Both the position numbers and the translations under genes were made by a program. The notes under the pieces are model-generated. The model was not told where the DNA came from and ran no database searches. It saw only the letters and a list, made by a program, of their open reading frames with translations. This document shows, piece after piece, positions 30,820-38,102 of a stretch of DNA of 40,709 bases; the first letter of the stretch is position 1; each line of letters begins with the position of its first letter. Source of the stretch: a virus; IMG/VR virus record IMGVR_UViG_3300035142_000014, positions 1 to 40,709 of that record; one strand, written 5' to 3'.

Positions 30820-31017
30820 ATGAGTGATCGATACGACAAGTGGCCGCGAATCGTCGATGACCCGTGGGACGACGACCAGACGGTCACCCCGGAAGACAGG
30901 GCGAAGATCGACGAATGGTTCAAGCGCGTATTCAAGAAGCGCCTGGAGCGCGGACAGTACAAAGGTCCGGTGATTGTTATCGCGTCCAGGCTGCTGGAGG
31001 TGGGCGAAGATGAGTAG
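30820..31017 (+). CDS. Small hypothetical protein
   Basis: 65 residues, ATG 30820 behind GGGAGG. Acidic first half (RIVDDPWDDDQTVTPED), basic middle (WFKRVFKKRLERG). Not recognised. Confidence 0.45.
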   Translation: MSDRYDKWPRIVDDPWDDDQTVTPEDRAKIDEWFKRVFKKRLERGQYKGPVIVIASRLLEVGEDE

Positions 31018-31258
31018 CAACAAACACAAGATCCCAGAAAAGATGGATACGGCCATCCTGTTGCAACTCTACCAGTCTGCGACGCTTTGCGACCACATGG
31101 GAGACATGTGGGACGACATCTATAAGGCGTTCAAATTGGCGGGGATCGAGTTGGACATTTCAGAAGACGAAAGATGGGAGGACTATCCTTTCAGCCCGGC
31201 ATTGACGCGGCTGGGCGTAACTACTGTTTGGGGAACAACATTGGGGGATGACGACTAG
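31010..31258 (+). CDS. Small hypothetical protein
   Basis: 82 residues from ATG 31010, overlapping the previous gene by 8 bases. Lower GC than neighbours. Has MDTAILLQLYQSATLCDHMG; not recognised. Confidence 0.45.
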   Translation: MSSNKHKIPEKMDTAILLQLYQSATLCDHMGDMWDDIYKAFKLAGIELDISEDERWEDYPFSPALTRLGVTTVWGTTLGDDD

Positions 31259-32784
31259 TGTACGCCCTCCGCGGCTACCAACTAGCAGCCGTCGAAGCCG
31301 CGCAATCCCACCGCGGCAATGCGCTCCTAGTGCTTCCCACGGGCACCGGGAAAACCGTCCTGATCGCCGAACTCATCAGGCAGACGCAGGGCCGAGTGAT
31401 CTTCGCGGCACATCGTAGCGAGCTCCTGGACCAGGCCGAGCGCACGATCTGGGAGCACACTGGGGTCCTACCCGGCCGGATCCAGGGTAGCACTCACGAG
31501 CCGGGCCGCGTGACTGTGGCAAGCGTGGCGAGCCTCCACGCGGCGCGCCGGGAGCGTACGCCGAGCCCCGACCTGCTTGTGATAGATGAGGCTCACCACG
31601 CCACAGCGCGCACGTACCGCGATCTCATCGCGTGGGCGGACTGCAAGACGGTGGGGGTTACCGCGACGCCGTACAGGCTGGATGAGGACGACGACGACAG
31701 TTTACCCGAGAGTGCGCCCGATAACGCCACGCCCTGGAAACTGGGTCACATCTTTGGCCAAAAGCCCGCCTACACCTATCCACTGATAGACGCGGTGCGG
31801 GACGGCTACCTGGTGCCGATCCGTCAATACGGAGTGCAAACCGCCTGCAGCCTTGACGGCGTGCCCATGCGCGGCGGTGAGTTTGCCGCGTCCGGGCTCG
31901 CGGAGATCGACACGCCCGAGCGCAATACCCTGGTGGCCGACGCATACCGGAGACTTTGCCACCCGCGAAAGGCAATTGTATTTGGTGCCACGGTTGCCCA
32001 TGCCCGGAATATGGGCGCGACCTTGACCGCCATGGGCTTCCGTAGCGCCGCTATCTGGGGTGGAGACTCCGGGCGCGATGACAAGATCGCTGCGTACAGG
32101 CGCCGCGAACTCGACGCGATCTGCAACTGCGGAATTCTGACGGAGGGATTCGATGATCCTGAGACCAGTGCGATCCTTATGGCGCGGCCTCTCGCAAGCC
32201 GAAGCCTATACGTGCAATGCGTCGGCCGCGGATTGAGGGTTGCGCCCAACAAGACAGATTGTGTCATCGTGGATTTCCTGGACGTCGGACAGCGTCACCA
32301 ACTCGCTACGCAGTCCGCCTTGCGGCTTGCAGGAATGCCCTCCGACGTCCCGACCGAAAAGCACGACGCCAACGGCCGAAACATCACGGAAGCGGTAGCC
32401 GAAGCGCTGCAATCCGTCGAAGACATGAAACGGCAGATCGAAGCCATGCCGCTGGCGTGGAGGTCCAAGGACATCACGCCGCGCTGGTCCGTCGAGGCCA
32501 TGGGCCTATCCGGCTATCAGCCCGAGCTCGCCTGGGAGATCAAGCCGGCAACCAAGAAACAACTGACCGCGATCCGGCGCTTCGGCGTCGACATTCAACG
32601 CGACGTCAACCGCGGCGAGGCCACCGCGCTACTCGACCGGCTGCTAACCCTTGACGCGGAGTTTCCGGACCCCGCCACGGCCAAGCAACTTGGCTTCATG
32701 CGCTGGAAGCGGATTCCAATCCCGGACGGCTGCACGAAGCGACAGGCGGGGGCGTTGATTGGGAAGTGGAGGGCAATGCAATGA
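31258..32784 (+). CDS. SF2 DEAD/DEAH helicase
   Basis: 508 residues, GTG in a CTAGTG junction. Motif Q-like LRGYQLAAVEAA, motif I LPTGTGKT (26-33), motif II DEAH (110-113), motif III-like TATPYR, and C-terminal motif VI QCVGRGLR with GFDDPETSAILMARP before it. This is the type III restriction/YejH-like SF2 helicase layout. The C-terminal ~100 residues form an extra helical domain (KKQLTAIRRFGVDI, KQLGFMRWKRI). Likely works with replication or recombination, possibly with the VRR-NUC protein two genes on. Confidence 0.9.
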   Translation: MYALRGYQLAAVEAAQSHRGNALLVLPTGTGKTVLIAELIRQTQGRVIFAAHRSELLDQAERTIWEHTGVLPGRIQGSTHEPGRVTVASVASLHAARRERTPSPDLLVIDEAHHATARTYRDLIAWADCKTVGVTATPYRLDEDDDDSLPESAPDNATPWKLGHIFGQKPAYTYPLIDAVRDGYLVPIRQYGVQTACSLDGVPMRGGEFAASGLAEIDTPERNTLVADAYRRLCHPRKAIVFGATVAHARNMGATLTAMGFRSAAIWGGDSGRDDKIAAYRRRELDAICNCGILTEGFDDPETSAILMARPLASRSLYVQCVGRGLRVAPNKTDCVIVDFLDVGQRHQLATQSALRLAGMPSDVPTEKHDANGRNITEAVAEALQSVEDMKRQIEAMPLAWRSKDITPRWSVEAMGLSGYQPELAWEIKPATKKQLTAIRRFGVDIQRDVNRGEATALLDRLLTLDAEFPDPATAKQLGFMRWKRIPIPDGCTKRQAGALIGKWRAMQ

Positions 32785-33533
32785 AAGAGCGACCGATCAT
32801 TTTCAGCGGGCCCATGGTCCGCGCGATTCTAGACGGGCGGAAGACCCAGACGCGGAGGGTGGTGAAGCAGGCGTTCGGCCAATGTGGCGATGGAATGGGG
32901 CCAGTTGCTCGCGTATGCGAACCATGTACAGAGTCCGGATTCCGGGCCGTCTATACAGACGACATGGATCCGGGCTGGAAGCCGCTACGGTTGCCTGGGC
33001 GACATGGCTTTCCGTGCCCCTACGGCGTGCCCGGCGACCGGCTCTGGGTGCGGGAGACGTGGGCGCCTGGATGGACCTATGGAGGCGCCTGCCACTGCGT
33101 CTTCTACCGCTCCGACGGTTCGGGCTGGATAGGCGACAGCGATCACCCCGTCACCGCGGTTTCTCGAGGTGAGTTCGGGTTGACGGAAGGCGGGCCATCG
33201 TGCTCGGCCCCATCGCGCACGAAATGGCGCCCCTCGATCCACATGCCCCGCTGGGCGAGCCGGATCACCCTGGAGGTCACCGACGTGCGCGTGGAGAGGG
33301 TGAGATCAATCTCGGCCAGCGATGCATTGGCAGAAGGAAGTTATCTCGGTAAGTGTCCGTGCCTGAGCGACCGTCCTCCGCGTGACTACTTTGACGCGGC
33401 GTTTCAGCAGCATTGGTGTCACGTCCACGGAGATGAGTTTACCCGTCTCTGGGACTCGATCAACGCATCTCGCGGCTACGGCTGGAATACAAACCCATGG
33501 GTGTGGGCCGTGGAGTTTCGCGTGTTGCCATGA
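32781..33533 (+). CDS. ASCH-like domain protein
   Basis: 250 residues, ATG 32781 overlapping the helicase stop. Opens KERPIIFSGPMVRAILDGRK-TQTRRVVK, then PYGVPGDRLWVRETWAPG, WRPSIHMPRWASRITL-type region, VTDVRVERVRSISASDALAEG and a final LWDSINASRGYGWNTNPWVW. This is a common phage ASCH-fold protein; the fold occurs in proteins acting on RNA or modified nucleosides, but the role here is unknown. Confidence 0.8.
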   Translation: MKERPIIFSGPMVRAILDGRKTQTRRVVKQAFGQCGDGMGPVARVCEPCTESGFRAVYTDDMDPGWKPLRLPGRHGFPCPYGVPGDRLWVRETWAPGWTYGGACHCVFYRSDGSGWIGDSDHPVTAVSRGEFGLTEGGPSCSAPSRTKWRPSIHMPRWASRITLEVTDVRVERVRSISASDALAEGSYLGKCPCLSDRPPRDYFDAAFQQHWCHVHGDEFTRLWDSINASRGYGWNTNPWVWAVEFRVLP

Positions 33534-33859
33534 CTGAACGCCAGATCCAGATCCAGATCGTCAAGTGGCTCCGCAGTGAGCGCCACCTAGCGATCCACGT
33601 CCCGAACGAAGGCCACCGGAGCCCGCGCGAAGCTGCGATCCTGAAGCGGATGGGTGTCATCACCGGAGTGCCCGACCTGCTGGTATTGGATCTCGGCCTG
33701 GCGATCGAAGTGAAAACCCCGAAAGGCACGCTAACGAGGTCGCAGGACCTGTTCCTACAGGCGCTCCGTGCCATCGGGTGGACTGTAGGCGTCGCGCGGA
33801 GTCTCGAGGACGCGCAGGAGATTGTGAGATCATGCAGAACCGCGACCAAGACAGACTAA
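33530..33859 (+). CDS. VRR-NUC domain nuclease
   Basis: 109 residues, ATG overlapping the previous TGA. Minimal VRR-NUC: Q5-I-x-I-x-I, HVPNEGHR (23-30), GVITGVPDLLVLD (Asp49), AIEVKTPKG (Glu60, Lys62), SQDLFLQAL and a final GWTVGVARSLEDA. Stand-alone VRR-NUC proteins can cut Holliday junctions or flaps. Neighbouring helicase and exonuclease genes support a DNA-processing role. Confidence 0.85.
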   Translation: MTERQIQIQIVKWLRSERHLAIHVPNEGHRSPREAAILKRMGVITGVPDLLVLDLGLAIEVKTPKGTLTRSQDLFLQALRAIGWTVGVARSLEDAQEIVRSCRTATKTD

Positions 33860-34071
33860 CCCACATCCTACGCCTTGGCGCCAGCGCGTCTGTAAGCGCC
33901 GCGTGGGACGCCTTGGCGCGGTACATGGACGAACCCACCCCGGAGAACTATACCGCGCTTCGTAGGGCCTACGCTGCCGCGCTGGAGGAACACGGGGCCA
34001 ACGTCGCGGAGCTCGAAAAGTACCTCGACGACGATAGGGACGCGGGTGAGTTGGAGCCCGTGGAGGAGTGA
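33832..34071 (+). CDS. Small helical protein
   Basis: 79 residues, overlapping the nuclease gene by 28 bases. ATG 33832. Acidic, helical (ENYTALRRAYAAALEEHG, VAELEKYLDDDRD). Not recognised. Confidence 0.45.
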   Translation: MQNRDQDRLTHILRLGASASVSAAWDALARYMDEPTPENYTALRRAYAAALEEHGANVAELEKYLDDDRDAGELEPVEE

Positions 34072-34076
34072 TAGCA

Positions 34077-34289
34077 ATGGAGGAAACGAAAAACCATCAC
34101 GCCACTGTGGCCCTTATCAAAATACTTGGCGCTCTGGAGGACCTCGTGGAAGTCCAGCGCCGCCGCGCCGCCATCCCGCCGATCTTCATTTTGCCCCCGC
34201 CGGGCGGCAACTACACCCCTGAAATGGTCGAGCAGCTGGGCAGGGTGATCCGGGACGCCATGGGGTGGGACGACCATGATCCGGCGTAG
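34077..34289 (+). CDS. Small hypothetical protein
   Basis: 70 residues from ATG 34077, chosen because GGAGGAG lies 8 bases ahead; a GTG at 34068 is possible. Amphipathic start (ALIKILGALEDLVEVQRRR), Pro-rich middle. Not recognised. Confidence 0.45.
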   Translation: MEETKNHHATVALIKILGALEDLVEVQRRRAAIPPIFILPPPGGNYTPEMVEQLGRVIRDAMGWDDHDPA

Positions 34290-34380
34290 CCGCGCCGCAA
34301 TCGCGCTCAGCGTACCGCTGATTATCCTGGCTGGAGCAGTAGCCGCGATCGTGGCAGGAGAAACCGCAGAATCGCTCTGA
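34276..34380 (+). CDS. Small single-TM protein (34 residues)
   Basis: ATG 34276 within the end of the previous gene, TGA 34378-34380. A basic start (MIRRSR) and one hydrophobic helix (IALSVPLIILAGAVAAIVA). A membrane miniprotein by composition; no close ribosome site, so coupling would be needed. Confidence 0.4.
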   Translation: MIRRSRAAIALSVPLIILAGAVAAIVAGETAESL

Positions 34381-34400
34381 GGAGCAGGAGGGATAGAACG

Positions 34401-34511
34401 ATGACGAAAGAACAGGCGATCGAGAAATACAAATCCGGCTGGTGGAAAACTGCAACCGACAAAGAGATCGTCGGTTTTCAGTTGCGCTTGTGGCGTGGTG
34501 TCTGGGGGTGA
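34401..34511 (+). CDS. Small hypothetical protein (36 residues)
   Basis: ATG 34401 behind a strong CAGGAGGG. Product begins MTKEQAIEKYKSGWWKT. Third positions are GC-poor compared with neighbours. Not recognised. Small but well supported by its ribosome site. Confidence 0.45.
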   Translation: MTKEQAIEKYKSGWWKTATDKEIVGFQLRLWRGVWG

Positions 34512-34515
34512 TTCC

Positions 34516-34880
34516 ATGACTGACATCAAATCCGAGATCGCCCGGCTGGAGGCGGTGTGTGAGGCGGCAGCAGTACGAGGCAAGAAGCTCAACCTCATCG
34601 CCACCCTGCCCGCCATCCGCATCGCCTGCACCGGCAAGACCGACGGCGACTACCTGAGCGCCGAGGCCGTGCACGAGATCATCGGCGACCAAGACAGCCT
34701 CGCCATTCCCGCGCCGCGCTGCCGGCGCTGGTCAAGGCGGGGCAATCAATCGACGCAGAGTAGAAGCGCTGCGCCGCTGCTAAGCTTGGCTGTGACGAGT
34801 ACAGCACTGGCTATCACGACGGTGTGCAGCATTGCCTGTTCCTTATCTCCCGCGCGCTGGAAGGGGTGGAGGTGGAGTGA
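34516..34880 (+). pseudogene. Decayed gene, frameshift and in-frame stop
   Basis: ATG 34516 begins a normal-looking reading frame (MTDIKSEIARLEAVCEAAAV ... LSAEAVHEIIGD). Around 34700-34725 protein-like sense moves to the -1 frame (ALPALVKAGQSIDAE), which meets TAG at 34761-34763. After the stop the same frame reads sensibly again (AAKLGCDEYSTGYHDGV, LISRALEGVEVE) to TGA 34878-34880. The original frame runs on to 34887 but its C-terminus (RCRRWSRRGNQS...) looks like shadow coding. Two lesions in one gene indicate decay, or sequence errors. Confidence 0.55.
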
Positions 34881-35071
34881 TGACTAGACGGGAAATGGTG
34901 CGAGACGAAATGCAAAAAATGCCGCGGTTCGAGCGTGAGGAGATCGAGCTGCTTTGGGCCGTCTTGGACGCGGCGCGGGAATGGCGTGATGATCCGTTTG
35001 GAGAGACTCAGCCAAAAGCCCTTTGCTCAGCAATCGATCGATACGACAAAGGGGGCAGCGATGATACCTGA
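34880..35071 (+). CDS. Small hypothetical protein
   Basis: 63 residues, ATG in a TGATG junction with the decayed frame, which supports that frame being the former upstream gene. Helical, acidic (VRDEMQKMPRFEREEIELLW). Not recognised. Confidence 0.45.
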   Translation: MTRREMVRDEMQKMPRFEREEIELLWAVLDAAREWRDDPFGETQPKALCSAIDRYDKGGSDDT

Positions 35072-35246
35072 TTTCGAGTGGCCGAGATGCCCGGAGTGTG
35101 GGGAGCTGGTGAACGTGATGACCATATCATCAGACGTATGGTCGGCTAGGTGTTACCACGACAAGCACCGCGCTAGGGCGATAGAGGGCGATCCCCTGTC
35201 CGCGCTGCGGGCGTTCGCTGAGATGGTGGAGGGAGACAATGAGTGA
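35061..35246 (+). CDS. Small Zn-ribbon-like protein
   Basis: 61 residues, ATG 35061, 11-base overlap. PRCPECGELVNVMTISSDVW then SARCYHDKHR: one C-x2-C plus a later Cys/His pair. May be a small metal-binding protein. Function not known. Confidence 0.4.
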   Translation: MIPDFEWPRCPECGELVNVMTISSDVWSARCYHDKHRARAIEGDPLSALRAFAEMVEGDNE

Positions 35247-35451
35247 AAAACTGAAAGCTGGCGCGCTGTATACCAACGGCAAGTCCGTGGTTCTGTTGAC
35301 TGGCCACTGGTCCCGCGGAATTCAGAAAATGGTTGGCTGCAAACCGCTAATGCCGCGAGTTGGGCTTTACAGGGATATGCCTGCTGAGCAATTCGCGAGT
35401 CAGTACCCGTACCGCGTGACCGGCGTGGTGGTAGAGGAGCCCGACCAATGA
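35239..35451 (+). CDS. Small hypothetical protein
   Basis: 70 residues, ATG 35239. Beta-rich (LYTNGKSVVLLTGHWS, YPYRVTGVVVEEPDQ). Its last codons and the following ATG are one arm of a 19-bp direct repeat. Confidence 0.45.
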   Translation: MSEKLKAGALYTNGKSVVLLTGHWSRGIQKMVGCKPLMPRVGLYRDMPAEQFASQYPYRVTGVVVEEPDQ

Positions 35452-35453
35452 GC
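35435..35453 (+). repeat. 19-bp direct repeat, arm 1
   Basis: AGGAGCCCGACCAATGAGC at a stop/start junction. The same 19 bases occur at 35608-35626, exactly flanking the 58-residue gene between them. Confidence 0.85.
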
Positions 35454-35624
35454 ACACATGAAACGATCGCCATGTTTGCGCTTGCCTTGTTTCCGCTATG
35501 GGGGTTGTTTGCGCTGAATCTGTGGGATGCGATCTCTCTGCGCCTATGGCCGAATCAGCGCGATCCATTAGCGGACGATATCGAGACGGTATTGCGCGTA
35601 GTGTGGAAGGAGCCCGACCAATGA
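35448..35624 (+). CDS. Small single-TM protein (58 residues)
   Basis: ATG 35448 overlaps the previous TGA; TGA 35622-35624 overlaps the next ATG. One hydrophobic segment (IAMFALALFPLWGLFALNLW) then an acidic-basic tail ending KEPDQ. Not recognised. It is bracketed by 19-bp direct repeats, which suggests acquisition or loss by recombination at the junctions. Confidence 0.5.
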   Translation: MSTHETIAMFALALFPLWGLFALNLWDAISLRLWPNQRDPLADDIETVLRVVWKEPDQ

Positions 35625-35626
35625 GC
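35608..35626 (+). repeat. 19-bp direct repeat, arm 2
   Basis: Identical to 35435-35453, 173 bases downstream, again at an overlapping stop/start. Each arm carries the Shine-Dalgarno-like AGGAG and the ATG of the gene that follows. Confidence 0.85.
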
Positions 35627-37114
35627 GAAACCAAAGAGACGCTGAAGCCGTGCCCGATCTGCCACGGAGAATCCAAACGAGAAAACAACGGTTGGCTGTT
35701 TTGCTCGGACGCGGAATGCCCGATGGTGTCACTGCCTGAAAGCGCCTGGAATCGAATCCCACGCCAGTCCGCCGCATGGCGCGAGGTAGTGCGGGAGATG
35801 GCGCCGTATTGCTATGCCAATATGCCTATGCCCGATCGGTCGACTTTGAGCGGTTGGCGAACTCGCCTCAAGTCGTGCGCGCCGGGGACGGGAGAGGATG
35901 CGGAAGTGCTGGCGAGGGAGATTAGAGCCCGCGCCACAGCTCTAAAAACGCAGGGGTTGATAGAAACCGGGCAGGTTTTTGACAGGATCGCGGAGGATGT
36001 CAGCCGTCTCGTCCCCCAGCCGTCTGAGGATGCGGAGAAGCTGGCGAGGGATTTGGATCGGCTGGCATTTGAAGCGGCTGAAGGGGTTTCGCACCTCGAA
36101 AGACACATCAGTGGGCTTGCCGACCAAGCCCGCCGCCTCTCCCCGCAAGCGGAAGCGCCGGGAGAGGTGTGGGTTGCAGTGCGTCACAACGGGGATGGCT
36201 CGACTACGGCCCACGCATTTGCCTCTGGCGAAGACCTTGCAGTGTTCCTCGAGTCGCAAGAACACATGACAAGGTGTACAATCTACCGCGTCCCCGTCCA
36301 TGGCGCCCCGGACGTAGCGGACGAGATAGCGGAGAAGGCGGAAAACGCCATCCGAGAAATGCAAGAAGCCGCGCAGTCCGAGACGCACCCTGGGGATGCG
36401 CACTGGGATGAGCCGGACCGCCCCCCGTGGCGCGAAGAGGACGGGGAGTACAGGGCTGATTGGCGAGAGTTGAGGTTGGTAGTTAGACCATCCGGTGATG
36501 GCGAGCCGCTTAGTTTTTTCTGGTGTGTATCAAGCGGCATCCGACCGGCCGATCTTGCCTATGGATACAGTAGGCACGAACCAGAGGGTATGCACTGCGC
36601 AGAAGGCGCAGCCCGCGATTACTCCGAAACGAGGGAGGATGAGGATGCTTTTCAGAAACCCGAAGGTTTGGCCGATAGCCGTTTGCTGCCTCAAGCACAA
36701 ACTGGTGACGAAGGTAGTTCACCAATGGGAGGAAGCGCGCGTGAAATCAACGATGCGTTCCGAGAAGCAGCAGAGCAAGACGAACCGCACCCGGCCGAAG
36801 TAGCGCCCGACCCGGTGACCAGACTGCTTCGTGCCGCGTACCATGAAGCTCAGCGCATTGACTGGGCAGACGGCGAAGCACGGATAGCATTCGGGTTCAT
36901 TATCGACGCCATCTCCGCCCTACGCGACGAGGTGAGACGTGGCGGCGCGCTGGCTGAAGAACCGGACGAACCGGACGAAGCGGACGAAGTAACCGAGCTA
37001 GTCTCTGCCGGCCTACAGCAAATCGAAATCGCTGGTGGTAACATCGACCACCTAGGCGCAACACAGAAGGCGCTGCTGGCTGTTGCCGCACTGGCAAACA
37101 GGAAGCGCAGATGA
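35621..37114 (+). CDS. Large composite protein with Lar-like N-terminal zinc ribbon
   Basis: 497 codons from ATG 35621. Residues 1-45 are Lar-like (LKPCPICHGESKRENNG, FCSDAECPMVSLPESAWNRI), a C-x2-C ... C-x4-C ribbon seen in phage restriction-alleviation proteins. Residues 60-340 are helical/acidic with a segment RELRLVVRPSGDGEPLSFFW ... YGYSRHEPEGMHCAEGAARD that looks like the end of a separate protein. Between 36645 and 36803 coding sense moves to another frame, and normal sense resumes after ~36804 (RLLRAAYHEAQRIDWADGEA, EEPDEPDEADEVTELVSAG). The ORF may be two or three genes joined by loss of a stop. Confidence 0.5.
   Translation: MSETKETLKPCPICHGESKRENNGWLFCSDAECPMVSLPESAWNRIPRQSAAWREVVREMAPYCYANMPMPDRSTLSGWRTRLKSCAPGTGEDAEVLAREIRARATALKTQGLIETGQVFDRIAEDVSRLVPQPSEDAEKLARDLDRLAFEAAEGVSHLERHISGLADQARRLSPQAEAPGEVWVAVRHNGDGSTTAHAFASGEDLAVFLESQEHMTRCTIYRVPVHGAPDVADEIAEKAENAIREMQEAAQSETHPGDAHWDEPDRPPWREEDGEYRADWRELRLVVRPSGDGEPLSFFWCVSSGIRPADLAYGYSRHEPEGMHCAEGAARDYSETREDEDAFQKPEGLADSRLLPQAQTGDEGSSPMGGSAREINDAFREAAEQDEPHPAEVAPDPVTRLLRAAYHEAQRIDWADGEARIAFGFIIDAISALRDEVRRGGALAEEPDEPDEADEVTELVSAGLQQIEIAGGNIDHLGATQKALLAVAALANRKRR
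36645..36803 (+). CDS. Nested out-of-frame small protein
   Basis: 52 residues from ATG 36645, six bases after GAGGGAGG, in a different frame from the surrounding ORF. The product (MLFRNPKVWPIAVCCLKHKL...) is basic with a hydrophobic stretch. Third positions in this frame are clearly GC-rich while those of the host ORF drop to roughly 40% in the same interval, so this is probably the true gene here. A TGA at 36640-36642 in the frame one base back would have ended the upstream gene at this start. Confidence 0.5.
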   Translation: MLFRNPKVWPIAVCCLKHKLVTKVVHQWEEARVKSTMRSEKQQSKTNRTRPK

Positions 37115-37878
37115 TCTATACCGGCGACGGCTGGGAAATTCGTTGCGGGAGGTGGGAGTGCACCCCACCGGTCGACGTCGACTGCATTCTGAGTGACCCA
37201 CCGTACGATGAGCGAACCCACGTCAACGGGCGCTCTGGTGTTGGGTGGAGTGGGTACAGCAACCATCGCGCAATCTGCGTCAATGCGCCCAAGAGTTTCG
37301 ATCCGGTCGACCCGCGCGCCATCGGTCCAGAATTGGTGTTCTTGGCTCGTCGGTGGGCCGTGCTCTTCTGCTCAGTAGAGCAGATTGGACTGTATGCCGA
37401 GGCATGCGGGGACAAGTACATTCGCGCTGGGACATGGCTAAAGCGCGGGCCTACCCCGCAGTTCTCAGGAGATCGCCCGGCGGTGTGGGGCGACGGCGTC
37501 GTGTGCTTGCATCGTAAGGGCAAGAAGCGCTGGAACGGCGGCGGCAAGCCGCTTGTCCTCGACTACACCACCGTTGGGCGCAACAACTACGCCGGGGGTG
37601 GCGCTGGCACACGGCTACATGAGACCGAGAAGCCAGTTGCGATGATGATGGAGTTGGTTCACAAGTTCACGGATCCAGGCGAACTCATCTGGGATCCCTA
37701 CTGCGGCTCCGGCACCACCGGCGTTGCGTGTCTCAGGCTTGGCCGGCGCTTCGTAGGCCATGAGATGCAGCCGCACTACGCTGAGACCGCCGCAGAGCGC
37801 CTACAAGCCGAGCAACGGGGCCTGACACTTCAATCCGCCCGCGCTGGGCAGCGGAGTATTTTCGATGTCATTGAGTGA
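37111..37878 (+). CDS. DNA methyltransferase, beta-class (N6-adenine or N4-cytosine)
   Basis: 255 residues, ATG overlapping the previous TGA. Catalytic motif IV DPPY (29-32) comes first and SAM-binding motif I DPYCGSGTTG (195-204) near the end, the order of beta-class amino-methyltransferases. Between them KPLVLDYTTVGR and ETEKPVAMMMELVHKF are the usual linking segments. It can protect phage DNA from host restriction; no partner endonuclease is evident. Target sequence cannot be told. Confidence 0.9.
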   Translation: MIYTGDGWEIRCGRWECTPPVDVDCILSDPPYDERTHVNGRSGVGWSGYSNHRAICVNAPKSFDPVDPRAIGPELVFLARRWAVLFCSVEQIGLYAEACGDKYIRAGTWLKRGPTPQFSGDRPAVWGDGVVCLHRKGKKRWNGGGKPLVLDYTTVGRNNYAGGGAGTRLHETEKPVAMMMELVHKFTDPGELIWDPYCGSGTTGVACLRLGRRFVGHEMQPHYAETAAERLQAEQRGLTLQSARAGQRSIFDVIE

Positions 37879-38083
37879 CTGGCAAGACGACCCACACGCA
37901 GACGTGCGATTTTTCAACGCCGAGGAACAGCGCCGTATCGCGAAATTCAAGATCCCGGGCGACACCCAGCAAAGTTGGGGCTCCGCCGCGTCCTATTACC
38001 CACGCAAGCCGATCGAATCCCCGCGTAAGTGGTTTCAGGAACACGCAGAGAAGCTCCGTGCGCTGGAAAGGGCGGCGCGGTAG
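37865..38083 (+). CDS. Small hypothetical protein
   Basis: 72 residues, ATG 37865 inside the methyltransferase end. Polar, with FFNAEEQRRIAKFKIPG and KWFQEHAEKLRALERAA helices. Not recognised; may assist the methyltransferase or replication protein between which it lies. Confidence 0.45.
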   Translation: MSLSDWQDDPHADVRFFNAEEQRRIAKFKIPGDTQQSWGSAASYYPRKPIESPRKWFQEHAEKLRALERAAR

Positions 38084-38102
38084 GGCTGGAGACACCCCAC
38101 CC

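Noticed and set aside
36527-36555. Fourth copy of the late motif (GTATCAA)
   Set aside because: The first box matches but the sequence 15 bases on is CCGATCT, not a TAC-type box, and it lies within a coding region.
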